Of a DNA stretch of 64,000 bases, positions 15,744-25,478 are shown in pieces; positions within the stretch are counted from its first letter, which is position 1, and each line of letters begins with the position of its first letter. This stretch comes from Paenibacillus_E sp042676385 (GTDB lineage Bacteria; Bacillota; Bacilli; Paenibacillales; NBRC-103111), in contig NZ_JBHTHA010000049.1 of the NCBI RefSeq assembly GCF_042676385.1, positions 72,211-136,210 on the forward strand, in the 5' to 3' direction. The notes under the pieces were generated by a model. That model was not told the origin of the DNA and made no database searches. It saw only the letters and a program-made list of their open reading frames with translations. The translations under genes were made by a program, and so were the position numbers.

Positions 15744-17047
15744 GACAGCGGTTCCTCCAATAACAGATCAATAATTTGTTGTTCATCCATTTCTGTAATA
15801 TCGTCAGGGACACTTTGACCGTTAGTGACATATGAAAGCTTCAGGGAAAACTCATGAACCAAGTTGACGATAGCGCCATAGGAGTCGGTCTCATCCATTT
15901 TTGTAAAGAGCACTTTGTCTAGCTTAAACTTGTTAAAATTGTTCGTTATCGCTCGCATATCCCGATATTTAGTCGTCAAACTAAGAACCAGAATGGTTTC
16001 GCTGTTTCCTTGTGTCTTAAGCAATGCATTTAACTCCGAGACGTACATCTCGTTTCGAAAATTCCGACCGGCTGTATCCATGAAGATCACATCGCAACCT
16101 TCGAGATTATGAAAAGCTTTCGACAGATCCTGTGGCGAGAATACAACTTCTAGTGGAACATTCAAGATCGTCGCATACGTCTTCAATTGTTCAATGGCTG
16201 CAATCCGATACGTATCGGAAGTAATAAAGCCAACCTTGCGTTGATATTTCAGCACTTGTTCTGCAGCTAATTTGGCGATGGTTGTTGTTTTTCCTACTCC
16301 AGTAGGTCCAACAAAATGAACAACTCGCGTGCTTGGCAAAATGCGTTTGCTCGTATCTGTCCGGAAAAGTTCGCCAAGTTTCCTTCGTATTGCTTGTTGT
16401 GCGGAATCCTCTGTAACTGCCGCTTGGGCTTCCTCATGCTCGGCTACCACTTCATCCATCATTTGCCCAACGATATTTGAATCAACTTCCTGATTAAGAA
16501 GTTTTTGCTCAAGCCTCTTGAGAGGCTCAGGGAGCTCCGAGTCAACAGAAGAAACCGTCAACTTGCGCATCATTTCTTTCATTTGCTTGAGCTCCTCTAG
16601 GAGCAGCTCTTCTTTAGGATTCGATCTTACGCCAGCAACAACCGATTGAGCTGCATAAACTTGTTGAGGTGAATAACTGGGCGCAGCCTCCATCGTAGAC
16701 GGGACGGAAGCCAGTTCTTTCTTTATAGAAGCTGCAGGCGCTAATACGTCAGGCACTTCTGGAAAGTCAGAACGGTGCTGATGTGTTTTTGTAGGTGAAG
16801 CCGTCGCAACGGCTGTTTGAACACGCGGTGGTTGTTGTGAAGGGATTCGGGATGCTCCCGAATTCCCTGCGTTTGAGGCGGCATCAATTGCCGCGATAAC
16901 CTCAATCTTTTTTTTGCCGAACATACCAAGAAACCCGCCTGTACGAATTTCTTTTGTGTTTAGAATAACGGCATCTTTGCCTAAGTCGGTGCGTATTTTT
17001 TGCAGCGCATCAGGCATGGAATCAACAACATATCTTTTTACTCTCAT
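15740..17047 (-). CDS. flhF: Flagellar placement SRP-type GTPase FlhF
   Basis: Third SRP-family GTPase, which sets the site of flagellar assembly. The 435-residue protein has an N-terminal basic B domain (MRVKRYVVDSMPDALQKI, about 1-60), a long low-complexity linker, then the N and G domains. G1 is GPTGVGKT (247-254), followed by TSDTYRIAAIEQL and FMDTAGR; the target-specificity TKMDETDSYG is near residue 385. It overlaps flhA by ATGA and flhG by ATGA. Confidence 0.96.
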   Translation of the reverse strand: MRVKRYVVDSMPDALQKIRTDLGKDAVILNTKEIRTGGFLGMFGKKKIEVIAAIDAASNAGNSGASRIPSQQPPRVQTAVATASPTKTHQHRSDFPEVPDVLAPAASIKKELASVPSTMEAAPSYSPQQVYAAQSVVAGVRSNPKEELLLEELKQMKEMMRKLTVSSVDSELPEPLKRLEQKLLNQEVDSNIVGQMMDEVVAEHEEAQAAVTEDSAQQAIRRKLGELFRTDTSKRILPSTRVVHFVGPTGVGKTTTIAKLAAEQVLKYQRKVGFITSDTYRIAAIEQLKTYATILNVPLEVVFSPQDLSKAFHNLEGCDVIFMDTAGRNFRNEMYVSELNALLKTQGNSETILVLSLTTKYRDMRAITNNFNKFKLDKVLFTKMDETDSYGAIVNLVHEFSLKLSYVTNGQSVPDDITEMDEQQIIDLLLEEPLS

Positions 17048-19077
17048 AAATTGACTACCCCCATGCTCTGAATTTCTACGCTAGGCTCTAATTCACTATA
17101 GGATAATACCGGAATATCTTGCAGCGTTCTCTCCAAAAGCTGTCTTAAATACATACGAATTGTTGGAGATGTAAGAATGACTGGCTGTTGGCCGGATTGT
17201 ATCAATCTGGATACTTGTTCACTCACCCGATGATGAATAATCTGTGAAGACGATGGATCAAGCGCCAAGTAACTGCCTTGATCGGACTGCTGAACGGAAT
17301 CAGCGATTTTCTTTTCTACGGATGGACCGACAGTAATGACTTTTAACGAATCCCCTATAGAAGTAAACTGCTGTGTAATCTGTCTGGATAATGCCTGTCT
17401 GACATATTCGGTTAATATTTCAGGATCTTTCGTGTAGGAACCATAATCAGCCAGTGTCTCCAATATGGTAACCAAATCGCGTACAGATATTTTTTCACGA
17501 AGCAGTTTGGCCAGAACTTTCTGTACATCTCCAATGGAAAGAACGGAAGGAATCAAGTCGTCCACCAGAGCAGGATACGTTTCGCGAACATTGTCGATAA
17601 GCGCCTTCGTCTCTTGTCGGCCCAAAAGTTCGTGCGTATGCTTTTTAATAATTTCTGTCAAATGCGTCGCCACGACGGAAGGCGGGTCTACGACCGTATA
17701 ACCGGATAGTTCTGCTCGTTCTTTTGTCACTTCATCAATCCAGATCGCTGGTAAACCAAATGCAGGCTCAGTCGTTTCGATACCCGAAATTGAATCGTCA
17801 TCGATCCCTGGACTCATTGCTAAATAATGATTAAGGAGTAGTTCTCCACGCGCTACCGTATTGCCTTTTATTTTGATGATATACTCGTTTGGTCGAAGTT
17901 GAATATTATCCCGGATACGGATAACCGGCACAACAACGCCTAATTCAAGTGCGCATTGTCTGCGGATCAAGATAATTCGGTCTAATAAATCCCCGCCCTG
18001 CTGCGTATCGGCCAAAGGAATTAGACCGTATCCAAATTCAAACTCAATAGGATCCACTTGTAGTAACGAGATAACACTCTCGGGACTGCGAACCTCTTCG
18101 ATTTGCTGTTCCTCGACCAATTGTTCCTCTTTGATCGCTTGCCTTTCCAAGTTTTTTTGCATTTTATAGGCCGCGAAAGCGAGCAAGCCTGCAACTGGAA
18201 AAGTCGTATACCAATGAATGGGAGTAAAGATACCAAGCGTAACGAGCGTTCCGGCCACAATATAAAGCAACTTGGGCTGAGCGGTAATTTGAGAGGTAAT
18301 GTCGTGACCCAAATTGCCTTCTGACGAAGCGCGCGTCACAATGATACCAGCTGCCGTTGAAATCAGAAGCGCAGGAATCTGACTGACAAGCCCGTCACCG
18401 ATAGTTAAAATTGAAAACGTTTGGAGTGCTTCATTGAATGACATGCCTTTCTGCGTCATCCCAATGATGAAACCGCCTAAGAGGTTAATGACTAGAATGA
18501 TAATACCCGCGATGGCGTCCCCTTTTACGAATTTACTGGCACCATCCATCGCTCCATAAAAATCTGCTTCGCGTTCAATCTTTTGTCTGCGTTCTCTCGC
18601 TTGCGTCTCATTAATTAAGCCGGCATTCAAATCAGCATCAATACTCATTTGCTTACCAGGCATCGCATCGAGCGTAAATCTCGCTGCGACCTCGGCAACA
18701 CGCTCAGAACCTTTGGTAATCACAATGAATTGAACCAAGACAAGAATGAGGAATACGACAAATCCTACAACGATATTGCCTGCGGCTACAAAGGAACCAA
18801 AAGTTCTGACCACGTTACCTGCTTCAGCATGCGACAAAATGTTCCGAGTCGTTGAAACGTTGAGCGCCAACCGGAACAAAGTGGTGATTAATAATAAGGA
18901 AGGAAAAATGGAAAATTGAAGGGCTTCCTTCGTATTCATGCCCACCAATATAATCATTAATGCCACTGAAATATTTATAATAAGCAAAAAATCCAATAAA
19001 GGGATCGGAACCGGTACAACCATCATTAATACAATACCGATAATGCCCACCAGAACTAGTAAATCTTTCATTCTCAT
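17044..19077 (-). CDS. flhA: Flagellar export gate protein FlhA
   Basis: Nonameric gate of the flagellar type III export apparatus. The 677-residue product has eight N-terminal membrane segments (about residues 5-310) with the conserved FHIPEP-type loop (RFTLDAMPGKQMSIDADLNAG) and a cytosolic C-terminal domain (about 340-677) that docks chaperone-substrate complexes. Start ATG 19077 has GGGAGG 8 nt upstream. It follows flhB by 40 bp. Confidence 0.97.
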   Translation of the reverse strand: MRMKDLLVLVGIIGIVLMMVVPVPIPLLDFLLIINISVALMIILVGMNTKEALQFSIFPSLLLITTLFRLALNVSTTRNILSHAEAGNVVRTFGSFVAAGNIVVGFVVFLILVLVQFIVITKGSERVAEVAARFTLDAMPGKQMSIDADLNAGLINETQARERRQKIEREADFYGAMDGASKFVKGDAIAGIIILVINLLGGFIIGMTQKGMSFNEALQTFSILTIGDGLVSQIPALLISTAAGIIVTRASSEGNLGHDITSQITAQPKLLYIVAGTLVTLGIFTPIHWYTTFPVAGLLAFAAYKMQKNLERQAIKEEQLVEEQQIEEVRSPESVISLLQVDPIEFEFGYGLIPLADTQQGGDLLDRIILIRRQCALELGVVVPVIRIRDNIQLRPNEYIIKIKGNTVARGELLLNHYLAMSPGIDDDSISGIETTEPAFGLPAIWIDEVTKERAELSGYTVVDPPSVVATHLTEIIKKHTHELLGRQETKALIDNVRETYPALVDDLIPSVLSIGDVQKVLAKLLREKISVRDLVTILETLADYGSYTKDPEILTEYVRQALSRQITQQFTSIGDSLKVITVGPSVEKKIADSVQQSDQGSYLALDPSSSQIIHHRVSEQVSRLIQSGQQPVILTSPTIRMYLRQLLERTLQDIPVLSYSELEPSVEIQSMGVVNL

Positions 19078-19117
19078 CTGATTGTACCTCCCTCCTTACA
19101 AATATCCGTAAACGAAA

Positions 19118-20212
19118 TCAGTTGGTTCTGCCTTTAACTTTATATACGTACGCAAGCACTTCAGCGACAGCCTGGAATAGCTCAGCCGGGATGGCTTCAC
19201 CGATCTCCACCTGGGCATAAATCGCACGTGCAAGCGGCTTATTTTCCATCGTCATAACACCGCTTTGTTTGGCAACTTCTTTTATTTTTAAAGCCATGTA
19301 ATCGGTTCCTTTAGCAATAACGGTCGGTGCTTGCATGTTGTTGGCATCATATTTCAAAGCAACGGCAAAGTGTGTCGGGTTCGTAATAATGACATCCGCT
19401 TTGGGAACCTCTTGCATCATCCGCTGCATCGCCATTTGGCGCTGTTTTGCGCGGATTTTCCCTTTAATGTGGGGATCCCCTTCGCTTTTCTTATACTCAT
19501 CCTTAATATCCTGCTTCGACATCTTGATGCTTTTCTCAAATTCATATTTTTGATAAATAAAATCAAAGATAGCCAGTACAATTAAAATAGCGCCAATTTT
19601 TATTCCAAGTTTAATCGTAATGGAAGCGACTAATGAAAACGTGCTCTCAAGCGGAGCATGGCCCAGACCAAAAAGCTTAGCCTTCTCTCCCATTAACGTG
19701 CTATAGACGACATAGCCAATTATGCTCATTTTCAACGTCGATTTTAGAAACTCCATCACGGTCCGCAAGGAGAAAATCCGTTTGAACCCGGAAATCGGAT
19801 TGATTTTGCTAAATTTCATCATCAACGGCTCGCCGATGAACATAAAGCCGATTTGCCCATAATTACCGAGAATGGCAATAACGACAACAAGTATGAAAAG
19901 CGGGGCTAAGATGAACAAGCCTTGTTTTACAAGATCCGAAAATAAAACATGGACGTTCCCTGCAGTAACATCCATCGTCAACTGATTTTCAAAAACATTA
20001 AGAAAAATATTCATTATCCTCTCTTTCATATAACCGCCGAACATGATGAACGACAGGAAAGAGAATAATAGTATGGCAGCAGCAGGCAGGTCCATGCTTT
20101 TGGCAACTTGACCTTTTTTACGTGCCTCCTGCCTCTTTTTCGGTGTGGCTGGTTCCGACTTTTCCCCAGCAAACCATTGTAAATCCAGCTGCAAGCGAAA
20201 TGGTTGGGACAC
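19118..20212 (-). CDS. flhB: Flagellar export switch protein FlhB
   Basis: FlhB forms part of the export gate and switches substrate class from hook to filament after autocleavage. The 364-residue protein has four membrane segments (about 35-215) and the cleavage motif NPTH in the cytosolic domain, followed by FAVALKYD. The frame is open for 30 more codons upstream, but GTG 20212, preceded by GGGAGGAAG 20 bp after the fliR stop, gives the family N-terminus (RLQLDLQWFAGEK, then ATPKKRQEARKKGQV), so that start is used. Confidence 0.95.
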   Translation of the reverse strand: MSQPFRLQLDLQWFAGEKSEPATPKKRQEARKKGQVAKSMDLPAAAILLFSFLSFIMFGGYMKERIMNIFLNVFENQLTMDVTAGNVHVLFSDLVKQGLFILAPLFILVVVIAILGNYGQIGFMFIGEPLMMKFSKINPISGFKRIFSLRTVMEFLKSTLKMSIIGYVVYSTLMGEKAKLFGLGHAPLESTFSLVASITIKLGIKIGAILIVLAIFDFIYQKYEFEKSIKMSKQDIKDEYKKSEGDPHIKGKIRAKQRQMAMQRMMQEVPKADVIITNPTHFAVALKYDANNMQAPTVIAKGTDYMALKIKEVAKQSGVMTMENKPLARAIYAQVEIGEAIPAELFQAVAEVLAYVYKVKGRTN

Positions 20213-20231
20213 GGCCTTCTTCCTCCCGTAC

Positions 20232-21038
20232 TTAAGGAGATGTTGGTGGAGCGCCGCTAATAAGCTGCAGCAGCTTTTCCATCGAGTCAAACATTGAAGC
20301 AAATAAGCTTTGGAATTGTGAAATCAATTCAGGGAACAAGAAAATGAGTAAAATGAATCCCAGAATCATTTTCAAAGGCGCACCAATGACAAAAATATTG
20401 AACTGCGGGGCAACCCGCGTCAAAAGCCCTAAGCCCAAATCGGTTAAGAACAGCGCTGCAACGACTGGAGCAGCTAGTTGAAACGATAAGTAAAACATTT
20501 TAGAGAACGATTGAAAAAGAAACTCCGAAATTTGACCGTTGTAAATACGATCGAACAGCTGATTATTTAACGGTATCCATTGATAACTTTCCATGATGGC
20601 TCGGATGAAAAAATGATGTCCGTCGAAGGATAGGAAGAGCAGCACCGCGACCATGTATTTCAAATTCCCCAACATCGGAGAAGACACTCCGGTTAGAGGA
20701 TCAATCACATTCGCCATACTGAATCCAATCTGCATATCCATAATAGCTCCGGCTGTTTGAACGACAGTGAAAAAAATATAAGCTAAAAATCCGAGCAATA
20801 CACCAACCAGCATCTCCCGTAAAATTAACAGTACGTATTGCCCATCAATAGGCACAGGCTGATTGAATCCAAATGTCATAAATACGATTAACGAAATAAA
20901 GATGGATAGCCCGATTTTGAACATCGCCGGGACATTTCTTGAAGATAATACGGGAACAACGACAAAGTATGATGTAATTCGACAAAAGATAAGCAGAAAG
21001 CTAGGTAGAACCTGAAAAAAGAGTTCCATCACCCTCAC
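20232..21038 (-). CDS. fliR: Flagellar export gate protein FliR
   Basis: Core component of the export gate with FliP and FliQ. The 268-residue protein is very hydrophobic, with six or so membrane segments and the conserved regions FCRITSYFVVVPVLSSRNVP and DLGLGLLTRVAPQFN. Starts are uncertain by three codons: GTG 21038 or ATG 21029. It begins 3 bp after the fliQ stop. Confidence 0.95.
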   Translation of the reverse strand: MRVMELFFQVLPSFLLIFCRITSYFVVVPVLSSRNVPAMFKIGLSIFISLIVFMTFGFNQPVPIDGQYVLLILREMLVGVLLGFLAYIFFTVVQTAGAIMDMQIGFSMANVIDPLTGVSSPMLGNLKYMVAVLLFLSFDGHHFFIRAIMESYQWIPLNNQLFDRIYNGQISEFLFQSFSKMFYLSFQLAAPVVAALFLTDLGLGLLTRVAPQFNIFVIGAPLKMILGFILLIFLFPELISQFQSLFASMFDSMEKLLQLISGAPPTSP

Positions 21039-21041
21039 AAC

Positions 21042-21311
21042 CTAACCAACGAATTTGTAAAGGTTGTTCAGCAAATTATAAGTAAAATCAACCAATGTGT
21101 TCATAATCCAAGGTCCAAAAATCAAAATGGACAGGAGTACGGCTACGATTTTAGGAACAAAAGCAAGTGTTTGCTCCTGAATTTGCGTAGTAGCTTGAAA
21201 GATACTGATGATTAAACCGACGACCAAACCAATGACCAGCATCGGGGCACTCGCTTTGAGTACCGTATACACTGCTTCACCGGCAATACGAATAACGAAT
21301 TCCGAACCCAT
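21042..21311 (-). CDS. fliQ: Flagellar export gate protein FliQ
   Basis: Small two-helix gate subunit that binds around FliP/FliR. The 89-residue length and the pattern of two membrane segments (about 13-40 and 52-78), with the conserved FQATTQIQEQTLAFVPKI loop between them, are typical. It is packed between fliP (22 bp) and fliR (3 bp). Confidence 0.96.
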   Translation of the reverse strand: MGSEFVIRIAGEAVYTVLKASAPMLVIGLVVGLIISIFQATTQIQEQTLAFVPKIVAVLLSILIFGPWIMNTLVDFTYNLLNNLYKFVG

Positions 21312-21333
21312 TAGAATACCTCCGTAATCATGA

Positions 21334-22107
21334 TCATGTGCTGTAACTGAGCAGTAATGACTTCACTACAAGATACCAGCCGTCAACAAGAATGAACAGC
21401 AGGATCTTAAAAGGCAATGAAATCATAACGGGCGGCAGCATCATCATCCCCATCGCCATTAAGGTACTGGAAACAACCATATCAATGACCAAGAACGGAA
21501 TGAATATCATAAATCCCATTTGAAAAGCAGACTTAAGTTCACTAATCGCATAGGCCGGTACGAGTGCAGTAATCGGAATGTCGTCTACTCCTGTTGGCGC
21601 TTTGGCTTTCGTATAATCCAGGAATAATTTCAAATCTTTTTGACGCGTATGCTTAAACATGAACTCTTTCATAGGACCAGCGGCTTTCTGAAAAGCTTGC
21701 GTTTGATTAATCTCGCCTTTCAGATAGGGTTGCAATGCAGTTTGATTGACCTGACCCAGGGTTGGAGACATGATAAAAAAGGTTAAAAACAGAGCTAGTC
21801 CGATTAAAACCTGGTTGGGTGGCATCTGCTGGGTTCCTAGTGATGTACGAACGAATCCAAGTACAATGACAATCCGCGTAAAGCTCGTCATTAAGATAAG
21901 AAACGAAGGGGCCAAACTCAAGACGGTTAATAAAAGCAAAAGCGTAACGGTGTTCGACGATCCCGCAGCACCGCTTGATCCGATATTGACATTTAGTCCG
22001 GGAATCGGATTGCCCGGATCGGTCTCCGCGGCAGATGCTGTAAGTGAAATAACGAAAACCGACATAACCAGCAATAAAGCCACAACCACTATCTTGTTTC
22101 TTTTCAT
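21334..22107 (-). CDS. fliP: Flagellar export gate protein FliP
   Basis: Pentameric gate subunit of the flagellar export apparatus. The 257-residue protein has a cleavable-looking signal peptide (about residues 1-26, ending ASAAE), then membrane segments with the diagnostic LMTSFTRIVIVLGFVR and NQVLIGLALFLTFF, and a C-terminal VDMVVSSTLMAMGMMMLPP segment. The start ATG overlaps the fliO stop (ATGA). Confidence 0.97.
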   Translation of the reverse strand: MKRNKIVVVALLLVMSVFVISLTASAAETDPGNPIPGLNVNIGSSGAAGSSNTVTLLLLLTVLSLAPSFLILMTSFTRIVIVLGFVRTSLGTQQMPPNQVLIGLALFLTFFIMSPTLGQVNQTALQPYLKGEINQTQAFQKAAGPMKEFMFKHTRQKDLKLFLDYTKAKAPTGVDDIPITALVPAYAISELKSAFQMGFMIFIPFLVIDMVVSSTLMAMGMMMLPPVMISLPFKILLFILVDGWYLVVKSLLLSYST

Positions 22108-22736
22108 TCTTCATTCAACCGATCTTTTTGTTTTTGATCCGAAAGCCATTCCTCGACATTTTTGTTGCGATTCGTCACTCTCTGCAGCTTATCGTGGAAC
22201 ACTTGTTGGAAGGATGAAGTAATTTCTACTTCTTCCTCGACTTCCTTCTTGCGAACAGGGAGCTTGCTCAGCCATTTGCTTAAGGAATCAAAGCCAGAAC
22301 GTTGATCCTGCGTAGAAGTAAGCAAATCCGTAATATAGGCCACTTCATCGGCGTCATTGATTTTATCCAGCAATTGAATATTGTCACCGACGCCAACTAC
22401 GAAGAGAGAATGACCAATTTCAACAATTTGAATCGATTTGTTCTGACCAAGCGGTACTCCACCCAATGAACGAACGGAGTTTCCGAAGAATGAACCTTTA
22501 TTTTTCTTGGCCAAAAATTTAATAAGAATAAAAAACAGGAAAATAATAAAGATAAGAAAAAATATGACTTTGCCAATCATAGCAAATGAATCAAAAGCCG
22601 TTGTTGCCGGGAACTCGGAACCAGGAAGACCAGATCCCGGTTCGGTTTCTGCAGCGAAAGACTTGGTCTCCATAAAAAGGAATATGACTAGGCTGCAAGC
22701 AGCCGTTAATAGTGTTTTGCTTTGGAGTCTTCTCAT
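22104..22736 (-). CDS. fliO: Flagellar assembly protein FliO
   Basis: FliO (FliZ in older Bacillus naming) helps FliP oligomerise. The roughly 210-residue product has an N-terminal signal-like segment (about residues 5-27), a periplasm-side acidic stretch, one membrane segment (about 50-68) and a cytosolic FliO domain with GNSVRSLGGVPLGQNKSIQIVE. ATG 22736 is preferred over the in-frame GTG two codons earlier because it is 8 nt from AAAGGG. Confidence 0.9.
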   Translation of the reverse strand: MRRLQSKTLLTAACSLVIFLFMETKSFAAETEPGSGLPGSEFPATTAFDSFAMIGKVIFFLIFIIFLFFILIKFLAKKNKGSFFGNSVRSLGGVPLGQNKSIQIVEIGHSLFVVGVGDNIQLLDKINDADEVAYITDLLTSTQDQRSGFDSLSKWLSKLPVRKKEVEEEVEITSSFQQVFHDKLQRVTNRNKNVEEWLSDQKQKDRLNEE

Positions 22737-22782
22737 AGCCACATCCCTTTCGGTTTATGTAAGACTCAACCGAACCAGGCGG

Positions 22783-23145
22783 TTAGCCTAAAGTCTTTTT
22801 AATTGCTTCGATAACGCGATCCGCTTGGAAAGGCTTCACGATGAAATCTTTGGCACCTGCTTGAATGGCGTCAATAACCATCGCTTGTTGCCCCATTGCT
22901 GAACACATAATAACCTTCGCGTTAGGCTCTAACTTCTTAATTTCTTTCAATGCTTGAATGCCGTCCATCTCAGGCATCGTGATATCCATAGTAACAAGGT
23001 CCGGTTTGAGTTCTTTGTACTTCTCGATCGCTTGTGCTCCATCATTAGCTTCGCCACAAACTTCATAACCATTTTTCGACAAAATATCACGAATCATCAT
23101 TCTCATAAAAGCTGCATCATCCACGATAAGAATACGGTTTGCCAT
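22783..23145 (-). CDS. cheY: Chemotaxis response regulator CheY
   Basis: Single-domain response regulator that binds the motor switch when phosphorylated by CheA. The 120-residue receiver has Asp9/Asp10, phospho-Asp54 in MDITMPEMDG, the switch Ser in CSAMGQ and the conserved Lys in VKPF. It lies between fliY, whose product binds and dephosphorylates CheY-P, and fliO, as in Bacillus subtilis. Confidence 0.97.
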   Translation of the reverse strand: MANRILIVDDAAFMRMMIRDILSKNGYEVCGEANDGAQAIEKYKELKPDLVTMDITMPEMDGIQALKEIKKLEPNAKVIMCSAMGQQAMVIDAIQAGAKDFIVKPFQADRVIEAIKKTLG

Positions 23146-23177
23146 TAATAAACAGTCCCCCTAATAAATTAAGTAAG

Positions 23178-24458
23178 TTATTGTAACTTTTGAATTCGTT
23201 CCCACTGGTTCACAATGTCAGTGACACGAACCCCGAAGTTTTCATCGATAACGACGACTTCGCCTTTGGCAATCAGCTTATTGTTAACCAAGATGTCCAC
23301 CGGCTCACCGGCAAGCTTGTCCAATTCGATGATTGATCCCTGGGACAGTTCCAAGATGTCTTTAATCACCTTTTGAGTTCGTCCTAATTCTACTGTCACC
23401 TTCAATGGTATATCCAATAGTAAATTAAGGTTCGTATCATCTGCATGACCCATTGTGCCAGATTGCAAACTTCCGAATTGAACCGGCTGAACGTTCACAT
23501 TGCGATTTGGCATACCACCATAAGCCGCAGGAGGCTGCTGATACATCGGCTGCTGTGGCGGGTACATTGGCGGATACATAGGTTGGCCCATCGGCGGTTG
23601 CTGATACATAGGCTGCTCATAGATTGGCTGTTGCTGCATAGGCTGCTCGTACATAGGCCCAGATGCGGCAGGAGGCGGTGTATGAACTTCTTGCCTTGGA
23701 GCTGCAGCCGGAGTCGGCGCAGGTGCTTGAGCGGCCGGGGCAGCTTCCATAGCAGCATCTGTATCTCCTCCCATCAGAATCGAAACCATTTCTTTGGCAA
23801 ATGGAACAGGAAGCAACTGCATAATGTTGGAATCAATCAGGTCGCCAATCGTCAGTCGGAACGATATTTTAATAAATACGTCCTCATCAGGTAATTTTCC
23901 TTCTCCTTTCGACAAATTTAATATGTCGATTCCTGGAGGAGAGATATTGACAAACCGATTAAAGATGGTTGACATCGATGTTGCAGAAGAGCCCATCATC
24001 TGATTCATGGCTTCCTGCACAGCGCTAATGTGAATCTCGCTAAGACTCTCATCCCCGCCTGTACCGTCTCCGCCCATCATCAGATCGGCTATAACCTGAG
24101 CATCACGCGTTTTGATCACAAGAAGGTTAATGCCATCAAAACCATCCACATAGTTTACGTGAACAGCCACATGAGGCCTCGGAAACTGCTCTTCCAATTC
24201 TTCTTTAGCAATTACGGAAACCTTAGGCGTCGTAATATCGACTTTTTTGCCGAGCAACGTCGAAAGAGCTGTGGCGGCACTACCAAACGTGATATTGCCG
24301 ATTTCACCAAGCGCATCTTGTTCCAGAGAAGACAGGAAATCCTCTACTTTCGGATGCCCATGAAAAGAAGAGTCGGAGCTTGAGCTATCTTCGGATGTCT
24401 GTCTTAACAAGGCATCGATCTCTTCCTGAGACAAATAATCTCTGTTATTACCCGTCAT
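23178..24458 (-). CDS. fliY: Flagellar motor switch phosphatase FliY
   Basis: C-ring protein that replaces FliN and also dephosphorylates CheY-P. The 426-residue protein has an N-terminal CheY-binding peptide (YLSQEEIDALLRQ), a CheC-like domain with ALGEIGNITFGSAA and VQEAMNQMMGSSAT motifs (about 45-215), a Pro/Gln/Met/Tyr-rich linker with repeated QQPMY-type units (about 225-325), and a FliN domain at the C-terminus. ATG 24458 was chosen over the frame start six codons earlier because AAGGAG is 9 nt upstream. It overlaps fliM by 11 nt. Confidence 0.95.
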   Translation of the reverse strand: MTGNNRDYLSQEEIDALLRQTSEDSSSSDSSFHGHPKVEDFLSSLEQDALGEIGNITFGSAATALSTLLGKKVDITTPKVSVIAKEELEEQFPRPHVAVHVNYVDGFDGINLLVIKTRDAQVIADLMMGGDGTGGDESLSEIHISAVQEAMNQMMGSSATSMSTIFNRFVNISPPGIDILNLSKGEGKLPDEDVFIKISFRLTIGDLIDSNIMQLLPVPFAKEMVSILMGGDTDAAMEAAPAAQAPAPTPAAAPRQEVHTPPPAASGPMYEQPMQQQPIYEQPMYQQPPMGQPMYPPMYPPQQPMYQQPPAAYGGMPNRNVNVQPVQFGSLQSGTMGHADDTNLNLLLDIPLKVTVELGRTQKVIKDILELSQGSIIELDKLAGEPVDILVNNKLIAKGEVVVIDENFGVRVTDIVNQWERIQKLQ

Positions 24459-25446
24459 TTTCTTCTTCTCCTTCATGTACGATATCAGTAATTTGTACAG
24501 CCAACTTCCCTTTTACGCTACCAGGGTTTCCAAGATATTTCAGCTTCTCGCCGACTTTGACTTGAAGCGAATCTTCGACGGGTTTACGCAGCGGGATAAC
24601 ATCGCCTACAGATAAGCTCAAAAATTCGCGTATCGAGATCTCGGATGTTCCCAATTCTGCGATGAGAGGCAGCTTGGCTTTCTCCAAGCGCGATTGAAGT
24701 GCATCCACTTCTTCCGGAGCTCTCGTTTTTTTCTGCGAAACAAACCAGTGATGCACAGAAAGTCGAGGCATGATCGGTTCAATAACGACATGGGGGATAG
24801 CTAAGTTTATCATACCGGTCGTATCGCCGATTTTGGTACTCAATGAGATAAGCGCAATCGTTTCATTGGGCGACACGATTTGCATAAATTGAGGATTCGT
24901 TTCTAAAGCTTCTAAACGAGGCTGAATATCAATAACCGTCTTCCAGGCCTCTTGCAAACTATCGAACGCTCTACTGAAGATTCGTTCCATCACGATTGTT
25001 TCAATTTCGGTTAAAGCATTGATTTTGGTGGGCGTTGTACCCGCACCGCCTAACAAACGGTCCAACATGGCAAAAGCAACATTGGGATGAACCTCAAGCA
25101 CCATCCGACCCTCTAAAGGCTCTGCTTCAAAGATGTTCAAAATGGTCATTTTCGGGATCGAGCGAATAAACTCGTCATAAGGGAGTTGTTCGACTTGGAC
25201 CACGTTAATTTGAACGAATGTACGAAGCTGCGCAGAAAAATAAGTCGTCAAATATCGTGCAAAATTCTCATGTATTCGAGTTAAACTTCGAATATGATCT
25301 TTTGAAAAGCGAACAGCTCGTTTAAAATCATAAGCCCTTACTTTTTTCTGCGTCTCCTCTTTCTTGAGCTCATCCGCATCCATTTCACCGGAGGACAAAG
25401 CAGCGAGCAAGGCATCGATCTCATTTTGCGACAATACATCAACCAT
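24448..25446 (-). CDS. fliM: Flagellar motor switch protein FliM
   Basis: C-ring subunit that binds CheY-P and sets rotation direction. The 332-residue protein starts with the CheY-binding peptide (VLSQNEIDALLAALSSGE), then the middle CheC-like domain with DHIRSLTRIHENFAR and GGAGTTP, then a C-terminal FliN-like domain (about 255-325). ATG 25446 sits 5 nt after GGAGGTGA; the frame-opening GTG lies inside that site and was rejected. Confidence 0.97.
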   Translation of the reverse strand: MVDVLSQNEIDALLAALSSGEMDADELKKEETQKKVRAYDFKRAVRFSKDHIRSLTRIHENFARYLTTYFSAQLRTFVQINVVQVEQLPYDEFIRSIPKMTILNIFEAEPLEGRMVLEVHPNVAFAMLDRLLGGAGTTPTKINALTEIETIVMERIFSRAFDSLQEAWKTVIDIQPRLEALETNPQFMQIVSPNETIALISLSTKIGDTTGMINLAIPHVVIEPIMPRLSVHHWFVSQKKTRAPEEVDALQSRLEKAKLPLIAELGTSEISIREFLSLSVGDVIPLRKPVEDSLQVKVGEKLKYLGNPGSVKGKLAVQITDIVHEGEEENDG

Positions 25447-25478
25447 AAGAGTCACCTCCTTAAAGCAAGTTCAGCGAG

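Noticed and set aside
20213..20302. A 30-codon N-terminal extension of FlhB
   Set aside because: It overlaps fliR, while the GTG at 20212 has a good ribosome site and the expected N-terminus.
23495..23894. Open frames opposite or out of frame in the Pro/Gln-rich linker of FliY
   Set aside because: Repetitive His/Arg/Leu-rich shadows of the linker codons; no ribosome sites.
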